Source of the DNA: an uncultured Pseudomonadota bacterium
Lineage (GTDB): Bacteria; Myxococcota_A; UBA796; JAFGLY01
Direction: 5' to 3'
Length of the DNA: 64,000 nucleotides
Assembly: GCA_937912125.1 (NCBI GenBank)
Contig: CALDOK010000280.1
Span: 1 to 64,000, forward strand
In this document: piece after piece, positions 1 through 8,640 of the stretch
Position numbering within the stretch: the first letter of the stretch is position 1
How the letters are laid out: each line of letters opens with the position of its first letter
The notes under the pieces: model-generated
What the model was told of the DNA's origin: nothing
Databases searched by the model: none
What the model saw: the letters and a program-made list of their open reading frames with translations, nothing else
Program-made: the position numbers and the translations under genes

Positions 1-135
1 CGCGCCATACGCCCGGGGCTCGGCTCACCCTCCCACCTTCGGCGCGCGTGGCGCGGGTCCCCTGACGCGCTTGGTGCTCGAGGCGCCGCCGTGGGGGAGC
101 GTCACTCAGCTGGTAGGCTGTGGCTGGAGGTTCCC

Positions 136-390
136 ATGCGCACGCTCCTCATCGCCCTCCCGCTGTCCCTCTCTTCCTGCGCCTGGACCTGGGACAAGGC
201 GGACCACTGCGACACGGACGGCTGCGACGAGTGCGTCTCCGACGACGACTGCGTGGTGGGCTACTCGTGCTGCGGGGAGGTCTTCTACTGCCTGCACCAG
301 GACGAGCAGCTGGTGACCTGCCAGCTGGCCTGCATGGTGCCGCGGGAACCCGCGTGCCGGTGCGACGAGGGAGTCTGCAGCTTCGAGTGA
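136..390 (+). CDS. small Cys-rich lipoprotein, unknown function
   Basis: An 84-residue protein with a short hydrophobic leader ending in a lipobox (LSLSSC, Cys15), so it is probably lipidated and held in the cell envelope. The mature part is very rich in Cys (pairs such as SCCGEVF and CRCDEGVC) and Asp, suggesting a small disulfide-stabilised domain like those in many myxobacterial secreted proteins. I chose ATG 136 because a GGAGG lies just upstream and the signal peptide starts there; an upstream in-frame start at 91 would add a hydrophilic stretch before the leader. No partner or pathway is visible; it is separated from the next gene by 200 bases. Function unknown. Confidence 0.6.
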   Translation: MRTLLIALPLSLSSCAWTWDKADHCDTDGCDECVSDDDCVVGYSCCGEVFYCLHQDEQLVTCQLACMVPREPACRCDEGVCSFE

Positions 391-496
391 TGCGATCCCC
401 CGACCCCACAGCGCACCGATCCCCGGCATCATCCAGCGCCGTTCACCCCTATCCCGTTGTGGCGCATCGGTAGAGTCGCGACGCCGTGGTGTGACC

Positions 497-523
497 GTGA
501 GCACGCTCAGGAAGTGTGCTCAC
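497..523. promoter_or_regulatory. inverted repeat upstream of acyl-CoA synthetase
   Basis: Perfect 8-base arms GTGAGCAC (497-504) and GTGCTCAC (516-523) around an 11-base spacer, 67 bases before the ATG at 591 and in the only gap between two plus-strand genes. It could be a repressor operator or a short hairpin ending the upstream gene; there is no T-tract, so an operator is slightly favoured. The rest of 391-590 shows nothing else I can name. Confidence 0.35.
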
Positions 524-590
524 CCCCATCGCCATGATCGTGATCGGGGTCTAGCTTGGCCACGCATAGCTCCGCACCCAGGATGCCGGA

Positions 591-2690
591 ATGAACCTCC
601 AGCGCTTCTTCAGCCCCCGCACCGTCGCCGTCGTCGGCGCGTCCGCCGACCCCGGCAAGGTCGGGTACGCGGTCTTCCACAACCTGCAGTCCTACCGAGA
701 CGGCACGGTCTACGGTGTGAACCCGCGGGCTGAGGAGATCCAGGGCCAGCCCACCTGGGCCAACCTGGCGTCCCTGCCCGAGGTGCCTGAGCTGATCGTG
801 GTCTGCATCCCCGCCGAGGGTGTGCCCGCGCTGATCCGCTCCGCGGGCCGGCTGGGCGTCAAGGCCGCGGTGGTGATCTCGGCGGGCTTCGAAGAGGCCG
901 GGGACGAGGGCGTGCGCCTGGGCCGGGAGCTGGCGTCCGCCGGCCGCATGGCGGGGGTGGAGATCATCGGGCCCAACACCCTGGGGATCATCAACGCTCG
1001 CAACGGGCTGAACGCCTCCATCGGCGGCGCCCTGCCGCTGCCGGGCGAGGTGGCGCTGGTCTCCCAGTCCGGTGCCCTCTGCACGGGCCTGGTGGATCTG
1101 GCCACCGCTCGGAACGTCGGCCTGTCCAAGGTGGTGTCCATGGGCAACAAGGCCGACCTGGACGAGACCGACTACCTCGAGGCCCTGTCCGACGACGACG
1201 ACACGCTGCTCATCGCTGGCTACCTCGAGGCCATCGAGGACGGCGCCCGCTTCATCCGACGCGCCAGCCGCATCGCCCGTAAGAAACCCATCATCCTGGT
1301 CAAGGCGGGCAACACGGCGGCGGGCGCGCGGGCCGCCTCCATCCACACGGGTGGGAGGGCCAGCACCGAGGTGGCCTACGACTGCGCGTTCCGCATCGCC
1401 GGTATCGTGCGCGCCAGCGGCATCGAGGACCTGTTCGACCTCACTCAGGGCCTGGCTTGGCAGCCCCTCCCTCGGGGAGAGCGGGTGGCCGTGATCACCA
1501 ACGCTGGCGGCGCGGGCACCCTGGGCGCCGACGCGGTGGAGAGCCGGGGCATGGAGCTCGCCGAGCTCTCCCAGGGCACCCGCGACGCCCTGGCAGCGTT
1601 CCTGCCCAGGGGGGCCAGCGACATGAACCCGGTGGACCTGCTGGGGGATGCCGACGCCGACCGCTACAGCCAGGCCCTGGCCTGCGTGGCCGCCGACCCG
1701 GGGGTGGACGCGGTGCTGGTGTTGCACTCCCCCCAGGTGGTGGCGGGACCCCTGGAGATCGCTAGAAGCATCGTGTCGGTGGTGCGAGACCTGGACAAGC
1801 CGGTGCTGGTCAACTTCCTCGGTGCCGGCTCCGTGGCCGAGGCGGCCGCCCACCTGCAGGCGTGTCGGGTGCCCCACTACACGTCACCGGAGCGGGCGGC
1901 GCAGACCCTGCGGGCCATGGCGGATCACCGGGCCTGGCTGGCCGCCCCCGAGCGCACCATCCGTCGCATCCCGGTCAACACCAACAAGGTCCGCAAGATC
2001 ATCAAGAACTACCGGCGGCAGGGTCTGCAAGACATGCGCGAGCAGGACGCCAAGGCGGTGCTCGAGGCCTATGGCATCGCCATCCCCAGCGGCGCCTTCG
2101 CCACCTCGGCCGAGCAGGCCGTCGCGGCCGCCGACAAGCTGGGCTACCCCGCGGTCATGAAGGTGGTGGCCCGGGAGGTCACCCTCAAGCGCGAGGTGGG
2201 CGGCGTGCGCGCGGGGCTTGGCAACGCCCGGGAGGTCGAGGACGCCTTCGACCTGATGCAGCTGCGCATCCCTCGGCGGGTGCCGGGTGCCCACATCGAG
2301 GGCGTCTTGATTGAGGAGACGCATGGGGAAGGCCGCGAGGTCATCTTGGGCATGACCCGGGATCCAATGTTCGGGCCGATGCTCAAGTTCGGCCTGGGCG
2401 GCGTCTACGTGGAGGTGCTCGAGGACTTCACCTTCCACCTGGCCCCCATCACCCTGGCCGAGGCTATGGAGATGCTCTCCAGCACCAAGACCTTCGCCCT
2501 CCTCGAGGGCGTGCGCGGGCAGCAGGGCGTGGACGTGGAGTCCATCGCCGCCTGCCTGCAGCGCATCGCACAGCTCGGTGTGGACTTCCCCGAGATCGCC
2601 GAGCTCGAGATCAACCCCCTACGGGTGGGGCAGCGCCGCGGCGACACCGTCGCGCTGGATGCCTCCATCACCCTCAGCCCCCAGGGCTAG
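591..2690 (+). CDS. ADP-forming acyl-CoA (acetyl-CoA) synthetase, alpha-beta fusion
   Basis: 699 residues carrying the whole NDP-forming acyl-CoA synthetase in one chain: an N-terminal CoA-binding Rossmann domain (VAVVGASADPGKVG near residue 13), a succinyl-CoA-ligase-like region with the phosphohistidine motif SIHTGG (His252), and a C-terminal ATP-grasp domain from about residue 475. Such enzymes interconvert acyl-CoA, ADP and phosphate with the free acid, CoA and ATP, usually for acetate. Unlike the Pat-type protein acetyltransferases, this chain has no GNAT domain; instead a GNAT domain sits on the next gene. The stop codon overlaps the AGGAG ribosome binding site of that gene, so the two are almost certainly co-transcribed. 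The substrate is inferred, not shown. Confidence 0.9.
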   Translation: MNLQRFFSPRTVAVVGASADPGKVGYAVFHNLQSYRDGTVYGVNPRAEEIQGQPTWANLASLPEVPELIVVCIPAEGVPALIRSAGRLGVKAAVVISAGFEEAGDEGVRLGRELASAGRMAGVEIIGPNTLGIINARNGLNASIGGALPLPGEVALVSQSGALCTGLVDLATARNVGLSKVVSMGNKADLDETDYLEALSDDDDTLLIAGYLEAIEDGARFIRRASRIARKKPIILVKAGNTAAGARAASIHTGGRASTEVAYDCAFRIAGIVRASGIEDLFDLTQGLAWQPLPRGERVAVITNAGGAGTLGADAVESRGMELAELSQGTRDALAAFLPRGASDMNPVDLLGDADADRYSQALACVAADPGVDAVLVLHSPQVVAGPLEIARSIVSVVRDLDKPVLVNFLGAGSVAEAAAHLQACRVPHYTSPERAAQTLRAMADHRAWLAAPERTIRRIPVNTNKVRKIIKNYRRQGLQDMREQDAKAVLEAYGIAIPSGAFATSAEQAVAAADKLGYPAVMKVVAREVTLKREVGGVRAGLGNAREVEDAFDLMQLRIPRRVPGAHIEGVLIEETHGEGREVILGMTRDPMFGPMLKFGLGGVYVEVLEDFTFHLAPITLAEAMEMLSSTKTFALLEGVRGQQGVDVESIAACLQRIAQLGVDFPEIAELEINPLRVGQRRGDTVALDASITLSPQG

Positions 2691-2699
2691 GAGCACGAC

Positions 2700-4574
2700 A
2701 TGGACCCGACCCCCTTCGACTGGAGAGAGCGCTTCGCCGACAAGCTGATGAACGCCCGCTCGGCCATGCAGCTGGTGAGCCCGGGTGAGCACGTCTTCAT
2801 CGGCACCGGCTGCGCCGAGCCCCAGCACCTGGTGCGCGCACTGACCACTCAGGCCTCCCACCTGGCGGACACGGAGATCCTGCACCTGCTCACCATGGGC
2901 GTGGCCCCCTACGCCGAGCCCCAACATGCCGAGCGCTTCCGGTTCAACAGCTTCTTCATCGCCGACAACGTGCGCGGCGCGGTGCAAGCCGGCCTGGGGG
3001 ACTACACCCCCATCTTCCTCTCGGAGATCCCGCGCCTGTTCGACTCCGGGCGCATGCCCCTGGACGTGGCCCTCATCCAGGTCACGCCCCCGGATCGCAG
3101 CGGCCTGTGCAGCCTGGGGGTGTCCGTGGACATCGTCATGGCCGCCGTGCGCAACGCGGTGACCGTCATCGCTCAGGTCAACGACCGGATGCCCTGGACC
3201 ATGGGCGACGCCATGGTGCATGTGAACGATCTCGACGCCTTGGTGGAGTTCAGCGAGGAGCTCCCCCAGCCCCAGGTGGCCGAGCGCGGCGACGTGGTGG
3301 AGGACATCGCCCGCCACATCGCCAAGCTCATCGACGACGGCGCCACCCTCGAGCTCGGCATCGGGGCCATCCCCCAGGCGGTGCTCACCTACCTCACCGA
3401 GAAGAAGGACCTGGGCATCCACACGGAGATGTTCACCGACGGCATCATCGATCTCATCGAGGCGGGGGTCATCACGGGCCGCCGCAAGACCCTCAACCCC
3501 GGCAAGATCGTGGCCAGCTTCTGCATGGGGACGGAGCGCCTGTACCGCTACATCGATCGCAACCCCGTCTTCGAGATGCACCCCACCGAGTACGTCAACG
3601 ATCCCATGATCATCGCCAAGCACGACGACATGGTGGCGATCAACGTGGGCATCGAGGTGGACCTCACGGGGCAGGTCTGCGCCGACTCCCTGGGCACCCG
3701 CTTCTACTCGGGCTTCGGCGGGCAGGTGGACTTCATCCGTGGGGCGGCGGCGTCCCGGGGCGGCAAGCCCATCATCGCGCTGCCGTCCGTCACCCGCGAT
3801 GGCAAACACTCCCGCATCGCCGCCACCCTCAAGCCCGGGGCTGGCGTGGTCACCACCCGGGGGGACGTACACTGGGTGGTGACGGAGTACGGCGTGGCCT
3901 ACCTGCACGGCAAGAGCGTGCGGGAGCGCGCTATGGCCCTGATCCAGATCGCCCACCCCAAGTTCCGGCAGGAGCTCCTCGAGCAGGCCAAGGCCCTGAA
4001 CTACGTCTACAAGGATCAGCTCGCGGTGCCCTGGGACCAGATGGCCTATCCCGAGGAGCTGGAGACTCATCACACTCTGGCGGACGGCACCGAGATCCTG
4101 GTCAGGCCCGTCAAGCCCACCGACGAGGAGCTGCTGAAGGACCTCTTCTACAGCCTGTCGGAGCAGAGCCGCTACCAACGGTTCTTCTCGCGCATGGCCT
4201 TCATGCCGCACCGCACCCGCCAGCCCTACGTGAACATCAACTACAACGACCAGGTGGGCCTGGCCTGCGTGGTGGAGCACGCCAGCGGGGAGCAGCTGGT
4301 GGGGCTGGGGCAGTACATCAAGCTCCCCAACCAGCCCAAGGCGGAGTTCGCGCTGCTCATCTCCGATGAGTGGCAGCAGCGGGGCCTGGGCTCCTGGCTC
4401 ACCAAGTACGTGGTGCGCATCGCCAGGCAGTCCGGGATCACCGGCTTCCACGCCGAAGTCCTTGCGGTGAACAAGGGGATGCTCGCGGTGTTCCAGTCGC
4501 TCCCGTACGAGCTGCGCATGAAGCTGGACGACGGGTCCTACAACATCGCCTTCGACTTCGTGAGCCCCGGCTGA
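2700..4574 (+). CDS. acetyl-CoA hydrolase/CoA-transferase fused to GNAT acetyltransferase
   Basis: 624 residues. About 15-440 form an acetyl-CoA hydrolase/4-hydroxybutyrate CoA-transferase type enzyme, with the Glu-containing motif IHTEMFTDG, the glycine-rich SGFGGQVDF and the late motif VVTEYGVAYLHGKS. About 455-620 form a GNAT acetyltransferase domain (ISDEWQQRGLGSWL is the acetyl-CoA loop). Family knowledge: the first part moves CoA between acids or hydrolyses acyl-CoA; the second acetylates an amine, often a protein lysine. Lies nine bases after the ADP-forming synthetase, so both probably control the acyl-CoA pool, with the GNAT domain possibly acting as sensor or regulator. Full length, no sign of decay. 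Confidence 0.9.
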   Translation: MDPTPFDWRERFADKLMNARSAMQLVSPGEHVFIGTGCAEPQHLVRALTTQASHLADTEILHLLTMGVAPYAEPQHAERFRFNSFFIADNVRGAVQAGLGDYTPIFLSEIPRLFDSGRMPLDVALIQVTPPDRSGLCSLGVSVDIVMAAVRNAVTVIAQVNDRMPWTMGDAMVHVNDLDALVEFSEELPQPQVAERGDVVEDIARHIAKLIDDGATLELGIGAIPQAVLTYLTEKKDLGIHTEMFTDGIIDLIEAGVITGRRKTLNPGKIVASFCMGTERLYRYIDRNPVFEMHPTEYVNDPMIIAKHDDMVAINVGIEVDLTGQVCADSLGTRFYSGFGGQVDFIRGAAASRGGKPIIALPSVTRDGKHSRIAATLKPGAGVVTTRGDVHWVVTEYGVAYLHGKSVRERAMALIQIAHPKFRQELLEQAKALNYVYKDQLAVPWDQMAYPEELETHHTLADGTEILVRPVKPTDEELLKDLFYSLSEQSRYQRFFSRMAFMPHRTRQPYVNINYNDQVGLACVVEHASGEQLVGLGQYIKLPNQPKAEFALLISDEWQQRGLGSWLTKYVVRIARQSGITGFHAEVLAVNKGMLAVFQSLPYELRMKLDDGSYNIAFDFVSPG

Positions 4575-4719
4575 GAGCGGAAAAAAAAACCGACGGGCTG
4601 ACCGGGTTTTCACTTGCCGCAGCGCATGCTTCCATCTAAAGTGCGGAGCGTGGCCGGCGAGTGAAATCCCCGGCAAAGTGCCTTCCCCCCCTGCCTTTCC
4701 CCAAAGCCTCGCCGTGACC

Positions 4720-5478
4720 ATGTCCCAGGTGTCTCCACAAGTGCGCGCGGCGCACAGTCCGCTCTCGAAGTTGCTCGTCGGATGGAATGCGAGTGAGCAA
4801 AAGGTGCGGTTTCCGGTCACTTTCGCGGTTGAGCGCGAGACGTCCAGCGTGTGGTCGCTGCGCATGGTGCCCGCGGGCATCGCTCAGCTGGCGCCTGCGC
4901 TGACCCTCAACGCCGCGGATCGCCTCGTGCTGCTGTCCGGTGGCGGTGTCGGCGCGGTCTATGCTCCGCGTGTTCGGCGTGGGGTGCCGGTAGTGCCATC
5001 CACGCTGCTGCCGCGCCTGGTGGCGCCCGTCGAGCTGATCCATGTGGCCCGCGGCCGCGCTGGGTCCATCCGCGCGGAAGACATCCCCACCTGCCTGCTG
5101 TCGGACCCCGAGGCCGCGCTCCCGGAGTCCTGGGGAAGCCGCTTCGCCTTGAGCATCCAGGATGGCTGCCACGGCATCATCTACTCCCGCGAGCGCGCCC
5201 TGCTGCGCTCCTGCCTGCGGGCCTATCTCCGGTCCTACCAGCGCTCGGTGCTGGGCGAGCACGGCCAGCTCCCGCCCCTGCCCGACGCCCTGCTGGATCC
5301 CCTGCTCGAGCCCCACTCCCCCGACACCTACGTCGAGGTGCTCTTCCAGCCCTCGGATCGGTACTGGACCCTCGAGCTGCGGCTGCTCCAGGCGGGCTCC
5401 GAGGTCCCCCTCGACGAGTCCCTCCGCTGGGTCTGCGAGGGCGAGGGCGGCACCTGGCGCTCCGGCTGGTCCTGGTAG
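4720..5478 (+). CDS. conserved-looking protein of unknown function
   Basis: About 252 residues, soluble, no signal peptide or membrane segment and no motif I recognise. It is mixed alpha/beta by appearance, with a valine-rich strand region (PVTFAVERETSSVWSLRMVP) near the start and an acidic, Trp-containing tail. Codon use fits the neighbours and the opposite strand has no better candidate, so it is probably real. The start is uncertain: GTG 4678 adds 14 proline-rich residues and neither start has a good Shine-Dalgarno sequence. The gap before it (4575-4719) begins with a run of nine A residues and holds no clear hairpin. It may share a transcript with the membrane protein 71 bases downstream. 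Confidence 0.6.
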   Translation: MSQVSPQVRAAHSPLSKLLVGWNASEQKVRFPVTFAVERETSSVWSLRMVPAGIAQLAPALTLNAADRLVLLSGGGVGAVYAPRVRRGVPVVPSTLLPRLVAPVELIHVARGRAGSIRAEDIPTCLLSDPEAALPESWGSRFALSIQDGCHGIIYSRERALLRSCLRAYLRSYQRSVLGEHGQLPPLPDALLDPLLEPHSPDTYVEVLFQPSDRYWTLELRLLQAGSEVPLDESLRWVCEGEGGTWRSGWSW

Positions 5479-5549
5479 TCGCCCAGTCGCGAGCTCCGAT
5501 GGCCGGGCCCTTGTGGCCTGTGCCCCCCCCGCCGGAGTAGCTGTCGTGC

Positions 5550-6692
5550 ATGAGCCAGCTGCCCCCGCCCTCTGAAGCCGCGCCCGAAGCCGCCGCCGCC
5601 TCGGAGGCTCTCGCCGAGCTGCAGGTCGCCCGGGTGGTTCCTCGGGGCCTGCTGCTGGCCGCGGGCTGGTTGGTGGTCTTCGTGCTCCTCAGCCTCGCCC
5701 TGCTGCGAGGCATGGTGGACCGGGAGCAGCTGGATCTGCTCTGGTCCCAGGCGCGCCTGGCGCCCCTGCTGGGCAGCTTCGTGCTGCTCTTTGGCGGGCT
5801 GGTGTTCATGGGGCTGCGCTGGCGGGCGCTCATGCCCGAGCCGGCTCGGGTAGGCCGTGCTGGCATGGTCGGCATCTGCGCCTCGGGCCAGCTGCTCAAC
5901 ATGGCCCTGCCCGGCCCCGTGGGGGAACTGGTGGCCGCGGGGCTGGTGCAGCGGCGCTACGGGGTCGAGGCGCCGGTGGCCCTGGCCGCCAGCCTCCACG
6001 CCCGCTTCGTCGGTGTCGTCAGCGCGGCGGTGATCACCCTGCTGGTCTGGCTCGCCGCCCCGATGCCCGTGCCCGAGAACGCCCGGCCCTTCATCCTGGG
6101 CGCGGTGGTGATGGTGGGGCTCTGGGGAGCCGCCCTGGGTCTCGTGGCCCTCTGGCCAGGGCTCTTCCTGGGTCCTGCCGCCGCCCTGCGGCGCCGGATT
6201 CCCGCACAGCGTCCCGGGCGCGTGCTTGGGGGACTGGACCGCTTCTTGGCCCTCGGGTCCCGGTTTGGCGAGTCCCTGTCCTCCATGACGCGGAACATGG
6301 GCTGGCCCCATGTGGTGGCGGTGGGCTGGAACCTGCTCGGGGTGGCCTCCATCTCCCTGGGGGCCTGGAGCGCCTCGTGGGCGCTGGGGGTTCCAGGGAG
6401 CCTGGCGGGCATGGTGTTCTCCCAGTGCGCGGTCACCGCGGGCGCCGTGGTGCTCTTCGCCATGCCCGGGATGCAGGTGGGCTGGGACGCGGCCTTCGCC
6501 ACCCTGATGGTCACCGCGGTGGGGCTGCCCCTCGAGTTCGCCCTTGCCATCACTGTGCTGGTGCGCTGTCAGCAGCTGGTGGTGGTGTCCGTGGGCGCTC
6601 TGGTCCTGGCGGTGATGCTGCGCCGCCCCGCGGTCGTGCTCCGGGTTTCATCCGCGGCGCGGCGGAGTGCAGGGGTGGATGGATCCGGTTAG
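5550..6692 (+). CDS. UPF0104/lysylphosphatidylglycerol synthase-type membrane protein
   Basis: 380 residues with about eight hydrophobic segments after a 30-residue Ala/Pro/Glu-rich cytoplasmic start. The pattern, with a loop containing ICASGQLLNMALPGPVGELV followed by a conserved RFVG, is that of the UPF0104 family (related to the flippase domain of MprF and to YbhN). Members are thought to move lipids or lipid-linked sugars across the inner membrane, but few have known substrates. A second, more typical member follows two genes later (7613-8626) with a lipoprotein gene in between, so the pair may act on the same lipid. ATG 5550 was taken because the charged N-terminus precedes the first membrane segment. 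Confidence 0.75.
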   Translation: MSQLPPPSEAAPEAAAASEALAELQVARVVPRGLLLAAGWLVVFVLLSLALLRGMVDREQLDLLWSQARLAPLLGSFVLLFGGLVFMGLRWRALMPEPARVGRAGMVGICASGQLLNMALPGPVGELVAAGLVQRRYGVEAPVALAASLHARFVGVVSAAVITLLVWLAAPMPVPENARPFILGAVVMVGLWGAALGLVALWPGLFLGPAAALRRRIPAQRPGRVLGGLDRFLALGSRFGESLSSMTRNMGWPHVVAVGWNLLGVASISLGAWSASWALGVPGSLAGMVFSQCAVTAGAVVLFAMPGMQVGWDAAFATLMVTAVGLPLEFALAITVLVRCQQLVVVSVGALVLAVMLRRPAVVLRVSSAARRSAGVDGSG

Positions 6693-6727
6693 GCTCGGCG
6701 CGCAACAGCCTCCCGGGAGAGAGACAC

Positions 6728-7435
6728 ATGCGTGGTTCCAGCTGGATTTTCGCCCTTGGTTTCGCCACCGCCTGCGGTGAGAAGGCCCCGCCGCAGGTCG
6801 CCGCAGAGCCCACCCAGGCCGCCCCGGAAGCCGCCGCTCCGGTCGTCGAGGCTCCCCCGGTTCAGGAGCCCATGGTCGAAGAGCCCTCGTCGGCGCTGCC
6901 CTCCTCCAACGCCGATCTGCAGGTGTCCGTCACCCGCAACGACGGCACCACCCAGGCCGGCCATGTGTGGCTTGTCGAGCGCAGCAGCGACTGGTACGCC
7001 GAGGGCGGATGGATCGCCGATACCAGCGACGCCAAGCTCCAGCTCGAGGGCAACGGCACGGAGATCAAGGCCGAGTGGTCCGAGATCAAGAAGATCAGCG
7101 TCACCATCGCCAAGGTGTCGGAGTCTTCCGACTGCACCTACGACAGCGACTTCTCGCCGTGGATGTACGACTGCACCCTGCGCAACAAGGGCACCGCGGT
7201 CACCACCGACGGCCGCAGCTGGGAGATCACGGATCGCCACAAGTGGCGCTTGAGCTTCGACGGCGGCGCCACCAGCGAGTTCTGGCTGTACAAGCACCCC
7301 GCCCGCGAGCAGGACTCCCAGACCGTCGGGCTCGACTCCTCCGGCGAGAACTACGATCTGTATGTCAGCCTGCAGGACCGCCTCCGCGAAGAGGTGAAGA
7401 CCATGGTCACCGGGGTTACCGTCTCGGCCCCCTAG
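6728..7435 (+). CDS. envelope lipoprotein, unknown function
   Basis: 235 residues. The leader ends in the lipobox FATAC (Cys16), then comes an Ala/Pro/Glu/Val linker of roughly 45 residues, typical of lipoproteins that reach through the periplasm. The folded part (about 60-235) has alternating polar/hydrophobic strands with several Trp and two Cys pairs, suggesting a beta domain; no catalytic motif seen. The ATG at 6728 has a GGGAGAGAG ribosome binding site and starts the leader, while the longer open frame upstream overlaps the preceding gene in another frame and is rejected. Lies 35 bases after one UPF0104 protein and 177 before another. Confidence 0.7.
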   Translation: MRGSSWIFALGFATACGEKAPPQVAAEPTQAAPEAAAPVVEAPPVQEPMVEEPSSALPSSNADLQVSVTRNDGTTQAGHVWLVERSSDWYAEGGWIADTSDAKLQLEGNGTEIKAEWSEIKKISVTIAKVSESSDCTYDSDFSPWMYDCTLRNKGTAVTTDGRSWEITDRHKWRLSFDGGATSEFWLYKHPAREQDSQTVGLDSSGENYDLYVSLQDRLREEVKTMVTGVTVSAP

Positions 7436-7491
7436 GCCTCCCGTAGCAGGGACCCCCAGTGCACCGCCCCAGCGACTCCCCTCCTCGGTCA

Positions 7492-7505
7492 CATGTCGCG
7501 ACATG
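7492..7505. promoter_or_regulatory. 14-bp perfect palindrome before UPF0104 gene
   Basis: CATGTCGCGACATG is its own reverse complement. It sits in a 177-base gap between two same-direction genes, 57 bases after one stop and 107 before the next start. Perfect spacer-free symmetry fits a dimeric repressor site better than a terminator, which would need a loop. The rest of 7436-7612 shows nothing else. Confidence 0.35.
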
Positions 7506-7612
7506 CTCCCTCGTCGGGTAGCCCCTGGGACGGCACCTTGAGCACCCCTGCTCGGTCCGGCTTCTGCTTCCAACCAGCCCTGATCCAGGGCGGTACGTCT
7601 GGCAGGTGAATC

Positions 7613-8626
7613 ATGCCCGAGGCTCCGCGCTCTGATCTGGTGCAGCGCTTCCGTCGTTGGCTCGTCTGGGGCGTCGCCATCGCTGTGTTGCTGTACCTGG
7701 CCGGCTCCATCTACGCCGGCATCGGTGAGGTGGGCTCCGCGCTGGCGACCTTCGCCTGGTGGCTCATGGCGCCGGTGCTGCTGCTGGTGCTGTGCAACTA
7801 CTTCATGCGCTTCCTCAAGTGGCACTACTTCCTGGGCCGCCTGGGGGTGAAGGTCGGCTTCAGGGACAACCTGATGATCTTCGGCGCGGGGCTCGCCATG
7901 GTCATCTCCCCCGGCAAGGCCGGGGAGCTGCTCAAGCCCTACCTGGTGCGGGTGCGCACGGGGGCCAACATGGCCACCACCATCCCCGCCCTGGTGGCCG
8001 AGCGCCTCACCGACGCCATCGCGATGCTCGCCCTCGCGGGGTTGTCGGTCTCCGCCTACGCGGGCGACAAGGTGCACTACATCGCCATCCCTGCCGTGCT
8101 CACGGTGGGTGGCCTGGTCGTGCTGGCGTGGAAGGGGCTCTCCCTGGCCATCCTCGGCGTCATCTCTCGGCTGCCGGTGATCGGGCGCTTCGGCGCGAAG
8201 CTCGAGGAGATGTACCTGGCCATGCGCACCTGCCTGGCGCCGGTGCCCCTGGTCGCCACGGTGCTGATCTCGGTGGCGGCCTGGTGGGCCGAGTGCGTGG
8301 CCTACTGGCTCATCTTTCGGGGCTTCGACGTGGCCGCCAGCCTGGACGTCTCCACCTTCCTCTACGCCTTCGCCACCGTGGCCGGCGGCGCCATGCCCGG
8401 TGGCCTGGGTGTGGCCGACGGCGCCCTGGGCGGCGGCGCCCTCACGCTCATCCCGGACATCACCGAAGCTCAGGCCGTGGCCTCGGCGCTGCTCATCCGG
8501 GTCACCACCCTCTGGTTCGGCGTTGGCCTTGGCGCCCTGGCCTTGTTCCGGGTGGGCGGTCTGCTGGAGGCCGGGGTGGCGCAGGATAGCGCTGCTGCCG
8601 AAGCCGAGGCCGCCGACCAGGACTGA
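7613..8626 (+). CDS. UPF0104 flippase-like membrane protein
   Basis: 337 residues, about eight membrane segments. The family signature is clear: MISPGKAGELLKPYL with the following AERLTDAIAM in the first half and AGGAMPGGLGVADGALGGGA in the second. Proteins of this type (YbhN, AglD, the MprF membrane half) are linked to lipid or lipid-sugar translocation. It ends with a short Ala/Glu-rich cytoplasmic tail. Fourteen bases separate it from the amidase gene, so these are probably one transcript. Substrate unknown. Confidence 0.82.
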   Translation: MPEAPRSDLVQRFRRWLVWGVAIAVLLYLAGSIYAGIGEVGSALATFAWWLMAPVLLLVLCNYFMRFLKWHYFLGRLGVKVGFRDNLMIFGAGLAMVISPGKAGELLKPYLVRVRTGANMATTIPALVAERLTDAIAMLALAGLSVSAYAGDKVHYIAIPAVLTVGGLVVLAWKGLSLAILGVISRLPVIGRFGAKLEEMYLAMRTCLAPVPLVATVLISVAAWWAECVAYWLIFRGFDVAASLDVSTFLYAFATVAGGAMPGGLGVADGALGGGALTLIPDITEAQAVASALLIRVTTLWFGVGLGALALFRVGGLLEAGVAQDSAAAEAEAADQD

Positions 8627-8640
8627 ACCCCGGAGCCGTC

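Noticed and set aside
507-1877. 456-codon minus-strand frame
   Set aside because: Antisense to the ADP-forming synthetase gene; Gly/His/Gln-rich shadow.
4583-4592. Run of nine A residues as a terminator tail
   Set aside because: No stable hairpin directly before it on the plus strand, so termination could not be supported.
2619-4880. 753-codon minus-strand frame
   Set aside because: Antisense to the CoA-transferase/GNAT gene, which has clear motifs; this frame has none.
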